From: JBAROU01 sp049642385
GTDB lineage: Bacteria; Chloroflexota; Dehalococcoidia; DSTF01; RBG-16-68-14
Length of the DNA stretch: 28,671 nt
Assembly: GCA_049642385.1 (NCBI GenBank)
Contig: JBAROU010000112.1
Location: 1-28,671 of the forward strand
Direction: 5' to 3'
Shown here: positions 6,923 through 14,201 of the stretch, piece by piece
How the letters are laid out: each line of letters begins with the position of its first letter
Numbering within the stretch: position 1 is the first letter of the stretch
Translations under genes and position numbers: made by a program
The notes under the pieces: model-generated
The model's database searches: none
What the model was told of the DNA's origin: nothing
Seen by the model: the letters and a program-made list of their open reading frames with translations, nothing else

Positions 6923-7753
6923 TCATCCGGGATCAGGTCTCCCACTCTCCAGGAATTCTCGCACCAAACGGTTGAGGTCGGCCGGGTGGCTCCAGGGGAG
7001 GCCGTGGCCGGCGCCTTCAACGAGGCGCAACGTCGCGTTCGGGATGCCAGATTCGAGCGTACGGGCGAAGCGCAGGGGCGTGGTGATATCCTCGTCGCCG
7101 AAGACGAGCAGCGTCGGCGCGCGGATCTGGCCGAGCCGGGCCTCCGTATCCGCCGTGAGCGTCGCTTCGACCTGACGGCGGTAGGCGTCGAGGGGCTGTG
7201 GGTGATCGTCGTTCAGGATCGCCTCAACCGTCTTATCGATGAAGCCGGGGCGTTGGTAGTCGCGGTACGAGTAGGCCCAGGGAAGCGTGACACGCTGGAA
7301 CTCCTCCGCTGAGAGTCGCTCTTGAAGGAGGACGCGGCCGCGGAACATCGCCTCGCCCCGCGGATCACGCGAGGTGTAGGTGTTGCAGAGCACGAGGCGC
7401 CGGACGCGCTCCGGGTAGCGGATGGCCAGCTCCTGCGCCTGCGCGCCGCCCATCGAGAAGCCGACGACGTGCGCCTGCTCCACGTCGAGCGCGTCGAGGA
7501 GGCCGATCGCGTCGTCCACCATGTCGGCGATGGTGTACGGACCGTCCGCCTGCTGGGAACGACCGACGTCGCGGTTATCGTAGGTGATACAGCGAAAGCG
7601 ATCGCGGAAGGCCGGCACCTGATAGGCCCAGCCGCGGTGATCGTTACCGAGCCCCATGATCCAGAGCACCGGCTCGCCCTCACCGGCCCGCCCAGGCGGG
7701 CAGGCCTCGCGGTAGAACAGCTCGAAGCCAGTCGAAACGCGGACCGTCGTCAC
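6923..7753 (-). CDS. Alpha/beta hydrolase
   Basis: This 276-residue protein has the standard hydrolase order: WIMGLGNDHRGW (oxyanion region), YDNRDVGRSQ, the nucleophile elbow GFSMGG, the acid in LLVFGDEDITTP, and the catalytic histidine in EGAGHGLPW. A helical cap lies between about residues 140 and 205. It most resembles the cofactor-free esterase and 3-oxoadipate-enol-lactonase-like group. The substrate cannot be assigned and no aromatic-degradation genes are nearby. It begins with GTG 4 bases after the slipin stop codon and is the last gene of the nfeD-slipin operon, so it is probably translated from that transcript. Confidence 0.88.
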   Translation of the reverse strand: MTTVRVSTGFELFYREACPPGRAGEGEPVLWIMGLGNDHRGWAYQVPAFRDRFRCITYDNRDVGRSQQADGPYTIADMVDDAIGLLDALDVEQAHVVGFSMGGAQAQELAIRYPERVRRLVLCNTYTSRDPRGEAMFRGRVLLQERLSAEEFQRVTLPWAYSYRDYQRPGFIDKTVEAILNDDHPQPLDAYRRQVEATLTADTEARLGQIRAPTLLVFGDEDITTPLRFARTLESGIPNATLRLVEGAGHGLPWSHPADLNRLVREFLESGRPDPG

Positions 7754-7757
7754 CGAG

Positions 7758-8612
7758 CTACGCCTGCCCCGGCGACGGCGCAGGTGCGGGCGTCGGCGCG
7801 CTCGAAGGCAAAGGCGCAGGCGGTGCGCCGCCGGCGCCTGCGGCGCTGTGCATGAACATCTGGATCAGGTCGATCGGCACGGGGAAGACGATGGTGCTGT
7901 TCTTTTCCGTGGCGACCTCTGACAGCGTCTGGAGGAAGCGCAGCTGGAGCGTGGCAGGCTGGGTGGCCATGATTTCACCCGCGTCGGCGAGCCGCTGGGC
8001 GGCCTGGAACTCGCCGTCGGCGTTGATCACTTTGGCGCGGCGCTCGCGTTCGGCCTCGGCCTGGCGGGCCATGGCGCGCTGCATGCTCTGCGGCAGCTCG
8101 ACATCCTTCACCGCGACAACAGTGACTTTGACGCCCCAGGGCTCCGTCTGCTCGTCGATGATCTGCTGGAGACGGTCGTTGATCTGGTCGCGCTCGGAGA
8201 GCAGCTCATCGAGGAGCGACTGGCCGAGCACGCTGCGCAGTGTGGTCTGCGCGATCTGGGCGGTGGCGCGCACGTGGTCGGTCACCTTCACCACGGCTTC
8301 CTCCGGGTTCAGCACGTGGAAGTAGACGACGGCGTTCACCTTCACGGTGACGTTGTCTTTCGTGATCGCCTCCTGGCTGGGCACGTCCATCGTGACGGTG
8401 CGCAGGTCGACCTTCACCATCCGCTCCACGATCGGGAGGATGAAGAACAGCCCCGGCCCACGCGCGCCGACGAGCCGGCCGAGGCGAAAAATGACGCCTC
8501 GCTCGTATTCCTGGACGATGCGGATGGCGTACGGGTAGACGAAGAACCCCCACGGGGGAATCAGTAGGAAGAACGCGACTGCCATTAACCCTGCTCGAAC
8601 GACTTTTTCCAT
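7758..8612 (-). CDS. SPFH/stomatin-like protein (slipin)
   Basis: This 284-residue membrane-scaffold protein has one N-terminal membrane hairpin or helix (about residues 8-29). The SPFH domain follows (about 30-200): EYERGVIFRLGRLVGARGPGLFFILPIVERMVKVDLRT is the prohibitin-type start and TLRSVLGQSLLDELLSERDQIN the classical stomatin block. A helical, alanine- and arginine-rich segment (RAMARQAEAERERRAKVINADGEFQAA) follows, and a proline-alanine tail ends the protein. Stomatins oligomerise in membrane microdomains and are substrates or partners of NfeD proteases. The nfeD gene lies just upstream in the same operon, with two bases between stop and start and an AAAGGAG ribosome-binding site. This pairing matches the known stomatin-NfeD gene pairs. 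Confidence 0.93.
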   Translation of the reverse strand: MEKVVRAGLMAVAFFLLIPPWGFFVYPYAIRIVQEYERGVIFRLGRLVGARGPGLFFILPIVERMVKVDLRTVTMDVPSQEAITKDNVTVKVNAVVYFHVLNPEEAVVKVTDHVRATAQIAQTTLRSVLGQSLLDELLSERDQINDRLQQIIDEQTEPWGVKVTVVAVKDVELPQSMQRAMARQAEAERERRAKVINADGEFQAAQRLADAGEIMATQPATLQLRFLQTLSEVATEKNSTIVFPVPIDLIQMFMHSAAGAGGAPPAPLPSSAPTPAPAPSPGQA

Positions 8613-8614
8613 TG

Positions 8615-10015
8615 TTACGCTCCTTTCGTTTCGGATTCATCGGCTTCGCCGCGGCGTACGGTGAGGCGAAGGCCGTGAACCTCCATAATCGTGACCGATT
8701 CGCCTTCGTCGATAGGCGCGTCTTCGGCCGTTGCCTGCCAGCGCGCGCCGTCAAAGAAGACGGTGCCCTCAGGATCGAGGGCCGAGCGCGCGACCGCTCG
8801 CCTGCCGACAAGCGCTTGCTGGCCCATGTACGCAGGCAAGCGCCGCGTGCGGATCAGCGCGCTCACGACCATCATGAAGAACGCGGCGATCAACACCCCC
8901 ATGGCGACGACGAGCCAGCGATTGACCTGAAATTCGGAGTTGCTGGTGCTCGTGAGCAAGATCCCACCTAGGATAAGCGATACTGCTCCCCCGATTCCTA
9001 ACACGCCGAAGCCGGCGACGAACACCTCGGCGGCGAAGAGCGCGAAGGCTAGGCCGATCAGGGCGACGCCAGCCCAGTTCACGGGCAGGGTACCGAGTGA
9101 GAAGAACGCCAGCACGAGCGCGATGGCGCCGACGACTCCCGGCAGCATGATCCCCGGATGGAGGAGCTCGAAGAAGATGCCGAGACCGCCCAGGCTGAGG
9201 AGCAAGAAGGCGATGTTCGGGTCGCTCAGAAACGCCAGGAAATGCTCGATGAGCGTGCGGTCGTTGTAGACGACCGGCGCATCGCGCAATTGGAGAGTGA
9301 CCCGACGCTGCTCCTCGCCAACGCGCACAGTGCGGCCATCGGACTGCTCGACCACGCTCTCGAGCGTGGGCGCAGCGAAATCGACGATGTTCATCTCGAC
9401 CGCTTCGCTCGTGTTCGCGGAGACAGCCTCTCGAACCGCTCTGTCGGCCCACTCGACGTTGCGCCCGCGCTCCTCCGCGATGCTGCGTAAGAGGGCGGCG
9501 AGGTCTTCTGTGATCTTCTCTTCGAGCGTGCCGCCGATGTCCTGGCCGCCAGGGCCGACGGGGCTCGCTGCGCCGATGCGGGTCTGGGGCGCCATCGCTG
9601 CGACGTGGCCCGCCATGGTGATGAAGGTGCCTGCCGACGCCGCGTGCGCGCCGGAGGGCGTGACGTAGACGATCACGGGCACCTGGGAGCTGCTGATGCG
9701 CTTCACGATCTTCTCCATCGACGTGACAAGGCCGCCCGGCGTATCGAGGCGCAGTATTACGGCGCGCGCATCAGTGTCCTCCGCCTCGTCGATACCACGA
9801 TCGATGTAGCCGGACATCACGGGGTCGACCGTGCCGTCATACGTCAGGACGTGGACGGCATCGTGCCGATCGATCGAGGGCGCGCAGGCGGCGACGACGC
9901 CGAGCAGGAGAAAGGCACCCGCCACGGTAAGGCGACGGCCGCGGCTGGCTAGCGCCGGCGCGAACGCGCGTTGGGCAATACGAATGGCTGACCGCGTACC
10001 CGAACCGAGGGACAT
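8615..10015 (-). CDS. NfeD-family membrane serine protease
   Basis: This 466-residue long-form NfeD has an N-terminal hydrophobic segment (about 28-44) ending in VVAAC, a plausible lipobox with Cys44. A ClpP-like protease domain (about 50-260) carries RLDTPGG and AASAGTF with candidate nucleophile Ser128, and Lys167 in LEEKITED as candidate base, the Ser-Lys spacing expected for this family. Four or so membrane helices span about 275-400. A C-terminal OB-fold NfeD domain (about 405-460) reads LVGRRAVARSALDPEGTVFFDGARWQA. The archaeal homologue cleaves the C-terminus of its partner stomatin; that role is inferred here from the adjacent slipin gene. ATG at 10015 is the longest start; a later one would shorten only the basic N-terminus. 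Confidence 0.93.
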   Translation of the reverse strand: MSLGSGTRSAIRIAQRAFAPALASRGRRLTVAGAFLLLGVVAACAPSIDRHDAVHVLTYDGTVDPVMSGYIDRGIDEAEDTDARAVILRLDTPGGLVTSMEKIVKRISSSQVPVIVYVTPSGAHAASAGTFITMAGHVAAMAPQTRIGAASPVGPGGQDIGGTLEEKITEDLAALLRSIAEERGRNVEWADRAVREAVSANTSEAVEMNIVDFAAPTLESVVEQSDGRTVRVGEEQRRVTLQLRDAPVVYNDRTLIEHFLAFLSDPNIAFLLLSLGGLGIFFELLHPGIMLPGVVGAIALVLAFFSLGTLPVNWAGVALIGLAFALFAAEVFVAGFGVLGIGGAVSLILGGILLTSTSNSEFQVNRWLVVAMGVLIAAFFMMVVSALIRTRRLPAYMGQQALVGRRAVARSALDPEGTVFFDGARWQATAEDAPIDEGESVTIMEVHGLRLTVRRGEADESETKGA

Positions 10016-10071
10016 GGAGCATCAACTCCCGCCATCATTGTCGCACGAGAAGAGAAGGCGTTACCAGCGCG

Positions 10072-10845
10072 TCAGGCGAGAATGGTGAACGGCGAACGTC
10101 GGGGGAGGAGCAGACGCAGGCCCACGGCGATCGAGAGACCGAGGAGGGCAACGATCGCTCCCGCGGCGGCATCGAGGAAGAAATGGTTCGCGGTGAGGAC
10201 GATGCCGGCCAACATCAGCACGGGCAGGACAAAGGCGACGTATCGGAAGCGTGTTTTCAGGTTCCCGAAGATGGCGACGGCTGCCAGCAAGCTCCAGCCG
10301 AAATGGAGGCTGGGCATCGCCGCGTACTGGTTGACGAAGGCGGGCGGCTGGAAGATGTAGTACGACCCGTTTTCCACCGCGGTATCGACAAAGCCCCAGT
10401 ACTGGAGGAAGCGAGGCGGTGCTGTCGGCATGAGCCAGTACACGGCCAGCCCGATTGCACCGGAGATGAGGAAGGCGTTGCGATAGAGGGAATATCGCTG
10501 GCGGTGAAACATGAAGAGCCAGATGGCAACGCCGATGAGGACCGGCAAATGGCCCCAGACGTACATTGTGTTGGCGGCCCGACCAACAATATCCCACGTC
10601 AGGGCAACGCTCTGGAGCTCACGCTCCCAGAAGATGCCCATTGCCTGCTCGATGTGGACTAGTTGGGAAGCTCGACCGAAGGCCTCGCTCGTGCGATCGT
10701 TGACTGTACCGCGAACTAACTCGTAGAACACGTAAGCAGGGATGATGAAGAGGACTTCGAGCACGGTCCGGGCCCAACCCTCTTCCGGCACCCATGACCA
10801 ACTCTGGCGCGGCTCGGCCGGGGCGATATGCCCTTCCCCTGCCAT
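10072..10845 (-). CDS. PAP2-superfamily membrane phosphatase or inositolphosphotransferase-like protein
   Basis: This 257-residue integral membrane protein has about six helices. The three PAP2_3/AUR1-like signatures are visible: YWLMPTAPPRFL, then NQYAAMPSLHFGWSLL with the catalytic-site histidine in PSLHFGW, then LTANHFFLDAAAG with the second histidine and aspartate. Such proteins dephosphorylate lipid phosphates or transfer phosphoinositol-type head groups at the membrane surface; the exact substrate is unknown. ATG at 10845 is preferred to the one at 10863, because TATAAT ends 6 bases before it and would make the message leaderless, and because the longer form overlaps the upstream gene. 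No Shine-Dalgarno is present. Confidence 0.88.
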   Translation of the reverse strand: MAGEGHIAPAEPRQSWSWVPEEGWARTVLEVLFIIPAYVFYELVRGTVNDRTSEAFGRASQLVHIEQAMGIFWERELQSVALTWDIVGRAANTMYVWGHLPVLIGVAIWLFMFHRQRYSLYRNAFLISGAIGLAVYWLMPTAPPRFLQYWGFVDTAVENGSYYIFQPPAFVNQYAAMPSLHFGWSLLAAVAIFGNLKTRFRYVAFVLPVLMLAGIVLTANHFFLDAAAGAIVALLGLSIAVGLRLLLPRRSPFTILA

Positions 10846-10851
10846 GGCCCT

Positions 10852-10857
10852 ATTATA
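10852..10857 (-). promoter_or_regulatory. -10 box for leaderless PAP2 transcript
   Basis: A perfect TATAAT on the reverse strand overlaps the stop codon of the aminotransferase gene and ends 6 bases before ATG 10845, so transcription should begin at or next to the A of the start codon. No convincing -35 was seen. Confidence 0.55.
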
Positions 10858-12205
10858 CTCCAATTACCACTTTGATCGAGTCCCCAACGACTTCCACAAT
10901 GCGATCAATTTGCTCCTCCGTCGTCACGAGGGGCGGCGCCAGGAGGAGGCTGTCCCCTTTCACTCTCGTTATGACACCCTGACGACGCATCTCTCGTAGC
11001 ATCCGGCCGCCCACTGCCGCAGACGCCTCGAACGGCGTTCTGGTTACTTTATCGGCCACCAACTCCACGGCTGCTAACAGACCCAGGCCGCGCACGTCGC
11101 CCACGTTCGGATGGTCGCGCAGGGCGCTCAGCCCTGCGAACAGGCGTTCGCCGAGGCTGGCTGCGCGCTCGACGAGCTTCTCGTCCTCGAATATCTGGAG
11201 GTTGCGGAGCGCAACTGCGCAGGCCGTTGGATGGGCGGCGTTGGTGTAGCCGTGCATGAACTTCGCGTCCGAAGGCGCGGCCTGAATCGTCTCGAGCATG
11301 GACCCTGATACGATGAAGGCGGCCAGCGGCACGTAAGCGCTGGTGATTGCCTTGGCGATGGTCATCACGTCGGGCTGTACGCCCCAGTGTTCGAGGGCGA
11401 ACCAGCGACCGGTCCGTCCGAAGCCCGTAATCACCTCGTCGGCGATGAGGAGCACGTCGTGGCGGTCGCAGATCTCGCGCACGCGCGGCCAGTAGCCAGG
11501 CGTGGGCGGGATCACACCGCCCGACCCGTGCACCGGCTCCCCGATGACAGCGGCGACGGTCGCCGGCCCTTCTTGCTCGATGACCTTCTCGATGTCGTCA
11601 GCGCAGGCCAGGTTGCAATCCTCGGCGCCAGAGCAGTGAGCGCAGCGGTAGGGATAGCAGGTCTCGGCGCGGACGAAGCCCTCGGCGAGCGGGCCCATGC
11701 CCTTATGGAAGGGCGGCATGCCCGTCGCCGTCGTCGCTCCCAGCGTGCCGCCGTGATAGGCCTCGCGGCGGGCGATGATCTTTACCTTCTCCGGCTGGCC
11801 GCGCAGGAACCAGTAATAGCGCGCGATCTTGAATGCGGCGTCGTTCGCTTCTGAGCCGCTGTTACAGAAGAAGACGCCCTCCATGTTCGGGTAGACGAGC
11901 GACAGCACCTTCTGGACGAGCTGGATCGAGGGCACGTTCGCATAGCCGGCATAGGAGTTGGAGAAAGCGAGCGTTTCCATCTGGCGCGCGGCCGTTTCCG
12001 CCAGCTCCTTACGGCCGTGGCCGACGGCGACATTCCAGAGGCAGGAGAGCGCGTCGATGTATTCGTTGTCGTGGATGTCCCACAGGAGCGCGCCCTGGCC
12101 GCGAGCGTAGATGATGGGGTCTTTGTGGTCGCTGACGTGATACTGAGGATGCAGCTGATGGGCGAAATCAGCCTCGATGAGGGCGGCGGCGTCTTTTGGA
12201 TCCAC
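10853..12205 (-). CDS. Class-III omega-aminotransferase
   Basis: This 450-residue PLP-dependent transaminase of the beta-alanine/putrescine-pyruvate type has LWDIHDNEYIDALSCLWNVAVGHG at the N-terminus, the phosphate-binding NSGSEAND (115-122) and EAYHGGTLGA. A cysteine-containing insert, CYPYRCAHCSGAEDCNLAC (183-201), precedes IADEVITGFGRTG with Asp256, and TIAKAITSAYVPLAA contains cofactor Lys285. It should transfer an amino group from an omega-amino compound to pyruvate or a similar acceptor; the donor is not readable. The start is GTG, since no ATG occurs in frame above it. An extended -10 box lies 44-52 bases upstream, inside the gap between this gene and RNase P RNA. It is unrelated in position to the aminotransferase at 2222-3577. 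Confidence 0.9.
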   Translation of the reverse strand: MDPKDAAALIEADFAHQLHPQYHVSDHKDPIIYARGQGALLWDIHDNEYIDALSCLWNVAVGHGRKELAETAARQMETLAFSNSYAGYANVPSIQLVQKVLSLVYPNMEGVFFCNSGSEANDAAFKIARYYWFLRGQPEKVKIIARREAYHGGTLGATTATGMPPFHKGMGPLAEGFVRAETCYPYRCAHCSGAEDCNLACADDIEKVIEQEGPATVAAVIGEPVHGSGGVIPPTPGYWPRVREICDRHDVLLIADEVITGFGRTGRWFALEHWGVQPDVMTIAKAITSAYVPLAAFIVSGSMLETIQAAPSDAKFMHGYTNAAHPTACAVALRNLQIFEDEKLVERAASLGERLFAGLSALRDHPNVGDVRGLGLLAAVELVADKVTRTPFEASAAVGGRMLREMRRQGVITRVKGDSLLLAPPLVTTEEQIDRIVEVVGDSIKVVIGV

Positions 12206-12248
12206 AGCTTCGATGCGAACGAATGCTCCAATACCGTATGCGAACGCT

Positions 12249-12257
12249 ATTATACCA
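12249..12257 (-). promoter_or_regulatory. Extended -10 promoter of the omega-aminotransferase
   Basis: The reverse strand reads TGG-TATAAT, an extended -10 with a perfect hexamer, directly downstream of the RNase P RNA 3' end. It predicts a leader of about 37 bases before the GTG start at 12205. Confidence 0.65.
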
Positions 12258-12268
12258 GGAGCGAGGGT

Positions 12269-12654
12269 TGGAGCCAGGCGGCCTATACGCCGAGTTCTGT
12301 AATCGCCCTGAGGCGACCGGTGGCCATCTATCTAGGCCCGATGTCGCCATCGGGCTCGAGCAGCCTACCCGAGGACGAGGCCGGGCGCCCCTGCCCGCCG
12401 AGGCGGGCGTGTCCTCCTATTTGGCCTTGCTCCGGGTGGGGTTTGCCCAGCCGCCCCCATTACTGAGGGCGCTGGTGCGCTCTTACCGCACCATTTCACC
12501 CTTGGTCGCCTGAGGCGACCGGTATGTTTCTGTGGCACTTTCCGTCGGGTTGCCCCGCCCGGGTGTTACCCGGCACCCTGCCCGTGTGGAGCTCGGACGT
12601 TCCTCCCCTTCCCGCTCCATCGGAAAGAGGCGACCACCCGGCCCCCTGGCTCCG
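12269..12654 (-). ncRNA. rnpB: RNase P RNA (bacterial type A)
   Basis: The reverse strand carries the catalytic RNA of RNase P, which trims the 5' ends of tRNA precursors. Recognisable conserved pieces in order are GGAGCCAGG at the 5' end (helix P1), GAGGAACGUCCGAGCUCC (P4/CR-I region), GGGUAACACCCGG, GACGGAAAGUGCCACAGAAA, AAGGGUGAAAUGGUGCGGUA with GAGCGCACC, AGAUAGAUGGCC, ACAGAACUCGGCGUAUAGGCC, and CCUGGCUCC closing P1. The length is about 386 bases. Ends are set from the P1 pairing and are good to a few bases. The P12-like stem is built from the CGCC-TCA-GGCG palindrome found elsewhere in the window, and CCGGTCGCCTCAGG occurs twice in the RNA. No Rho-independent terminator was recognised at its 3' end. 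Confidence 0.96.
12504..12520. repeat. Palindrome with CGCC-TGA-GGCG core inside rnpB (copy 2)
   Basis: Arms GGTCGCC and GGCGACC flank a TGA loop (TCA on the RNA strand). A near-copy with one extra C occurs at 12303-12316, also in rnpB. The position corresponds to a peripheral stem of RNase P RNA that varies in length among bacteria. Confidence 0.7.
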
Positions 12655-12658
12655 ATTC

Positions 12659-12688
12659 AGTGTATCGGGAGGTTCTGAGCGGGGTCAA
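12659..12688 (-). promoter_or_regulatory. rnpB: rnpB promoter
   Basis: On the reverse strand TTGACC (12688-12683) and TACACT (12664-12659) are spaced by 18 bases, and the predicted start falls at the first bases of RNase P RNA. The -35 box includes the TGA stop codon of the methyltransferase gene, so the two features share sequence. Confidence 0.75.
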
Positions 12689-13773
12689 CGCGCCTTTCTC
12701 ACCACGAAGAGCGACGCGTCTGCGCCGCGCACCACGACGTTCAACGTTCGTTCCGTGACCAGATCGCGCTGTCGGCGAAGAAGGGGTGTGAGTACGCCCG
12801 CGTTCGCCGTCAGGAGAACAATGCGGCCGTCATGCCTGACAACGCGCTGCGCTTCAGACAGTACGCTGCGGTAGAGACCGGGCAGGTCGGCTTCGCCGTG
12901 TTGCTTCCCCCAGGGTAGATTGCACGCTACCGCCGCAGCCGCCGCGTCCCCGAGAGGCAGGCAGCGGGCGTCCCACAGGGCGACGCAACCTTCGGCTCGC
13001 ACGGCGCGAAGATTGCGCCTCGCGAGGCGAGCGGCACGAGGATCGACGTCGCCGCCCACGACTGAGAGGCCTGCAAGCGCCGCCTCGGCGAGCACGGTGG
13101 CTGTCCCGCACATCGGATCGATGAGCAAGCCACCGGCGCGCGGATCGGCAAGACGAATGAGCGCATGAGCGATGGTGGGCTTGAGAGCGCCGGGAAGGCT
13201 CGCCTCGCGATATGTTCGCTGGTGCAGATCGGCGCTTGAGAGGCGCAGCGCAAGGATCGCAGCGTCATCGATGATCTGGAGCCAGAACTCCATCGCCGCA
13301 TCGTCCTCGACCAAGCGCCAGCGGCGATAGCGCTGACGAAATGCCTGCTCGCACGCTCGTTGTGCGTCCAGACGCCGGAACGCATGCTGACCCGCCTTGC
13401 GGACAATAACGCGGAACGTTGGCCTGCCGCCACGGCGTGCCGTGTTCTGATGTTGGGCGAGCGCGCTCGCAGGATCCGGTGCTGAAGCCGTCATGCGCGC
13501 GATGGACTCCAGTGCCGCGCTGCCCTGGGACATGGGCCTCAGGAAACCGACGACCGCAAAGACATCCTCAGCCAGGCACAGTTCGAACAAGGTACGCGGC
13601 GGCGCGGACGATCGAAACAGAAGTACGCTGGCCCGCCGATCGAAGCCTGCCCAGGTCGCGATCTTACGCGCATCGGGAAGGAGCTGTCGAATCTCGTCCC
13701 AGGCGATGTCCTGCAGCCCTGGGACGACATGCACCATGAAGAGCGCGGCCGATTTTGAATTCCTGGCGGGCAT
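12685..13773 (-). CDS. THUMP-type RNA guanine-N2 methyltransferase-like protein
   Basis: This 362-residue protein has an N-terminal ferredoxin-like/THUMP-like half (about 1-175) followed by a Rossmann methyltransferase (about 180-355). SAM-binding motif I reads LLIDPMCGTATVLAEAALAG, and motif II is GGDVDPRAARLARRNL. The catalytic motif is NLPWGKQ, in the position of the NPPY/DPPW signature for base-amino methylation. The order and the TYREASLPGALKPTIAHALIRLA segment fit the Trm14/RlmL/TrmG10 class, which methylates guanine N2 in tRNA or rRNA; the target is not known. Its ATG overlaps the last base of the RNase HI stop codon (TAATG). It is the last gene of the operon beginning near 16311, just ahead of rnpB. 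Confidence 0.85.
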   Translation of the reverse strand: MPARNSKSAALFMVHVVPGLQDIAWDEIRQLLPDARKIATWAGFDRRASVLLFRSSAPPRTLFELCLAEDVFAVVGFLRPMSQGSAALESIARMTASAPDPASALAQHQNTARRGGRPTFRVIVRKAGQHAFRRLDAQRACEQAFRQRYRRWRLVEDDAAMEFWLQIIDDAAILALRLSSADLHQRTYREASLPGALKPTIAHALIRLADPRAGGLLIDPMCGTATVLAEAALAGLSVVGGDVDPRAARLARRNLRAVRAEGCVALWDARCLPLGDAAAAAVACNLPWGKQHGEADLPGLYRSVLSEAQRVVRHDGRIVLLTANAGVLTPLLRRQRDLVTERTLNVVVRGADASLFVVRKAR

Positions 13774-14201
13774 TAGGCGTCGGCGCGATCCAGCGCCTCG
13801 TTCGCAAGGCCGTCCGCAACGCGGTTCTGCTCGCGCGGTACGTGCACGACAGTGAGGCGACGGAAGCGTTCGCGCAAGGCGAGCATACGCTTGTGGAGCG
13901 GGATAAGCTTTGCGTTGCGCACCTTGTAGCGGCCGGATATCTGGCGCACGATGAGCTCGGAGTCCATGCGCAGCTCGACCTCCGCCGCGCCCAAGCCGAG
14001 CGCAGCCTCCAGCGCGGCGATGGCGCCCTGGTACTCCGCCTGGTTGTTCGTCGCGAGGCCGAGCGCACGCGAACCACGGTGCACCTCAGCGCCCGCGGTG
14101 TCGTAGAGGACGATGCCGTAGGAGGACGGGCCCGGGTTCCCGCGGGAAGCGCCGTCGGTGTAGGCGACGACTCTCTGGCCAGATGCTGGTGTCTCGCTCA
14201 G
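13773..14201 (-). CDS. Ribonuclease HI family protein, probable CTG start
   Basis: This 142-residue RNase HI-fold protein has all four acidic active-site residues: Asp16 in YTDGASRGNPGP, Glu56 in TNNQAEYQG, Asp80 in RMDSELIV, and Asp130 in NRVADGLANEA. It should cut RNA in RNA-DNA hybrids. The only ATG/GTG/TTG in the open frame is GTG at 14084, which would remove Asp16 and the first beta strands. The homologous sequence continues unbroken up to a CTG at 14201 that overlaps the recombinase stop as CTGA, the same geometry as the ATGA overlaps elsewhere. CTG is therefore the likely start, probably by translational coupling. The basic handle region of E. coli RnhA is absent, as in the short RnhA/YpdQ-like forms. 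Confidence 0.85.
   Translation of the reverse strand: MSETPASGQRVVAYTDGASRGNPGPSSYGIVLYDTAGAEVHRGSRALGLATNNQAEYQGAIAALEAALGLGAAEVELRMDSELIVRQISGRYKVRNAKLIPLHKRMLALRERFRRLTVVHVPREQNRVADGLANEALDRADA

Noticed and set aside
12196..12874. Several ORFs across the RNase P region
   Set aside because: They overlap a highly conserved structural RNA and have no protein signatures.
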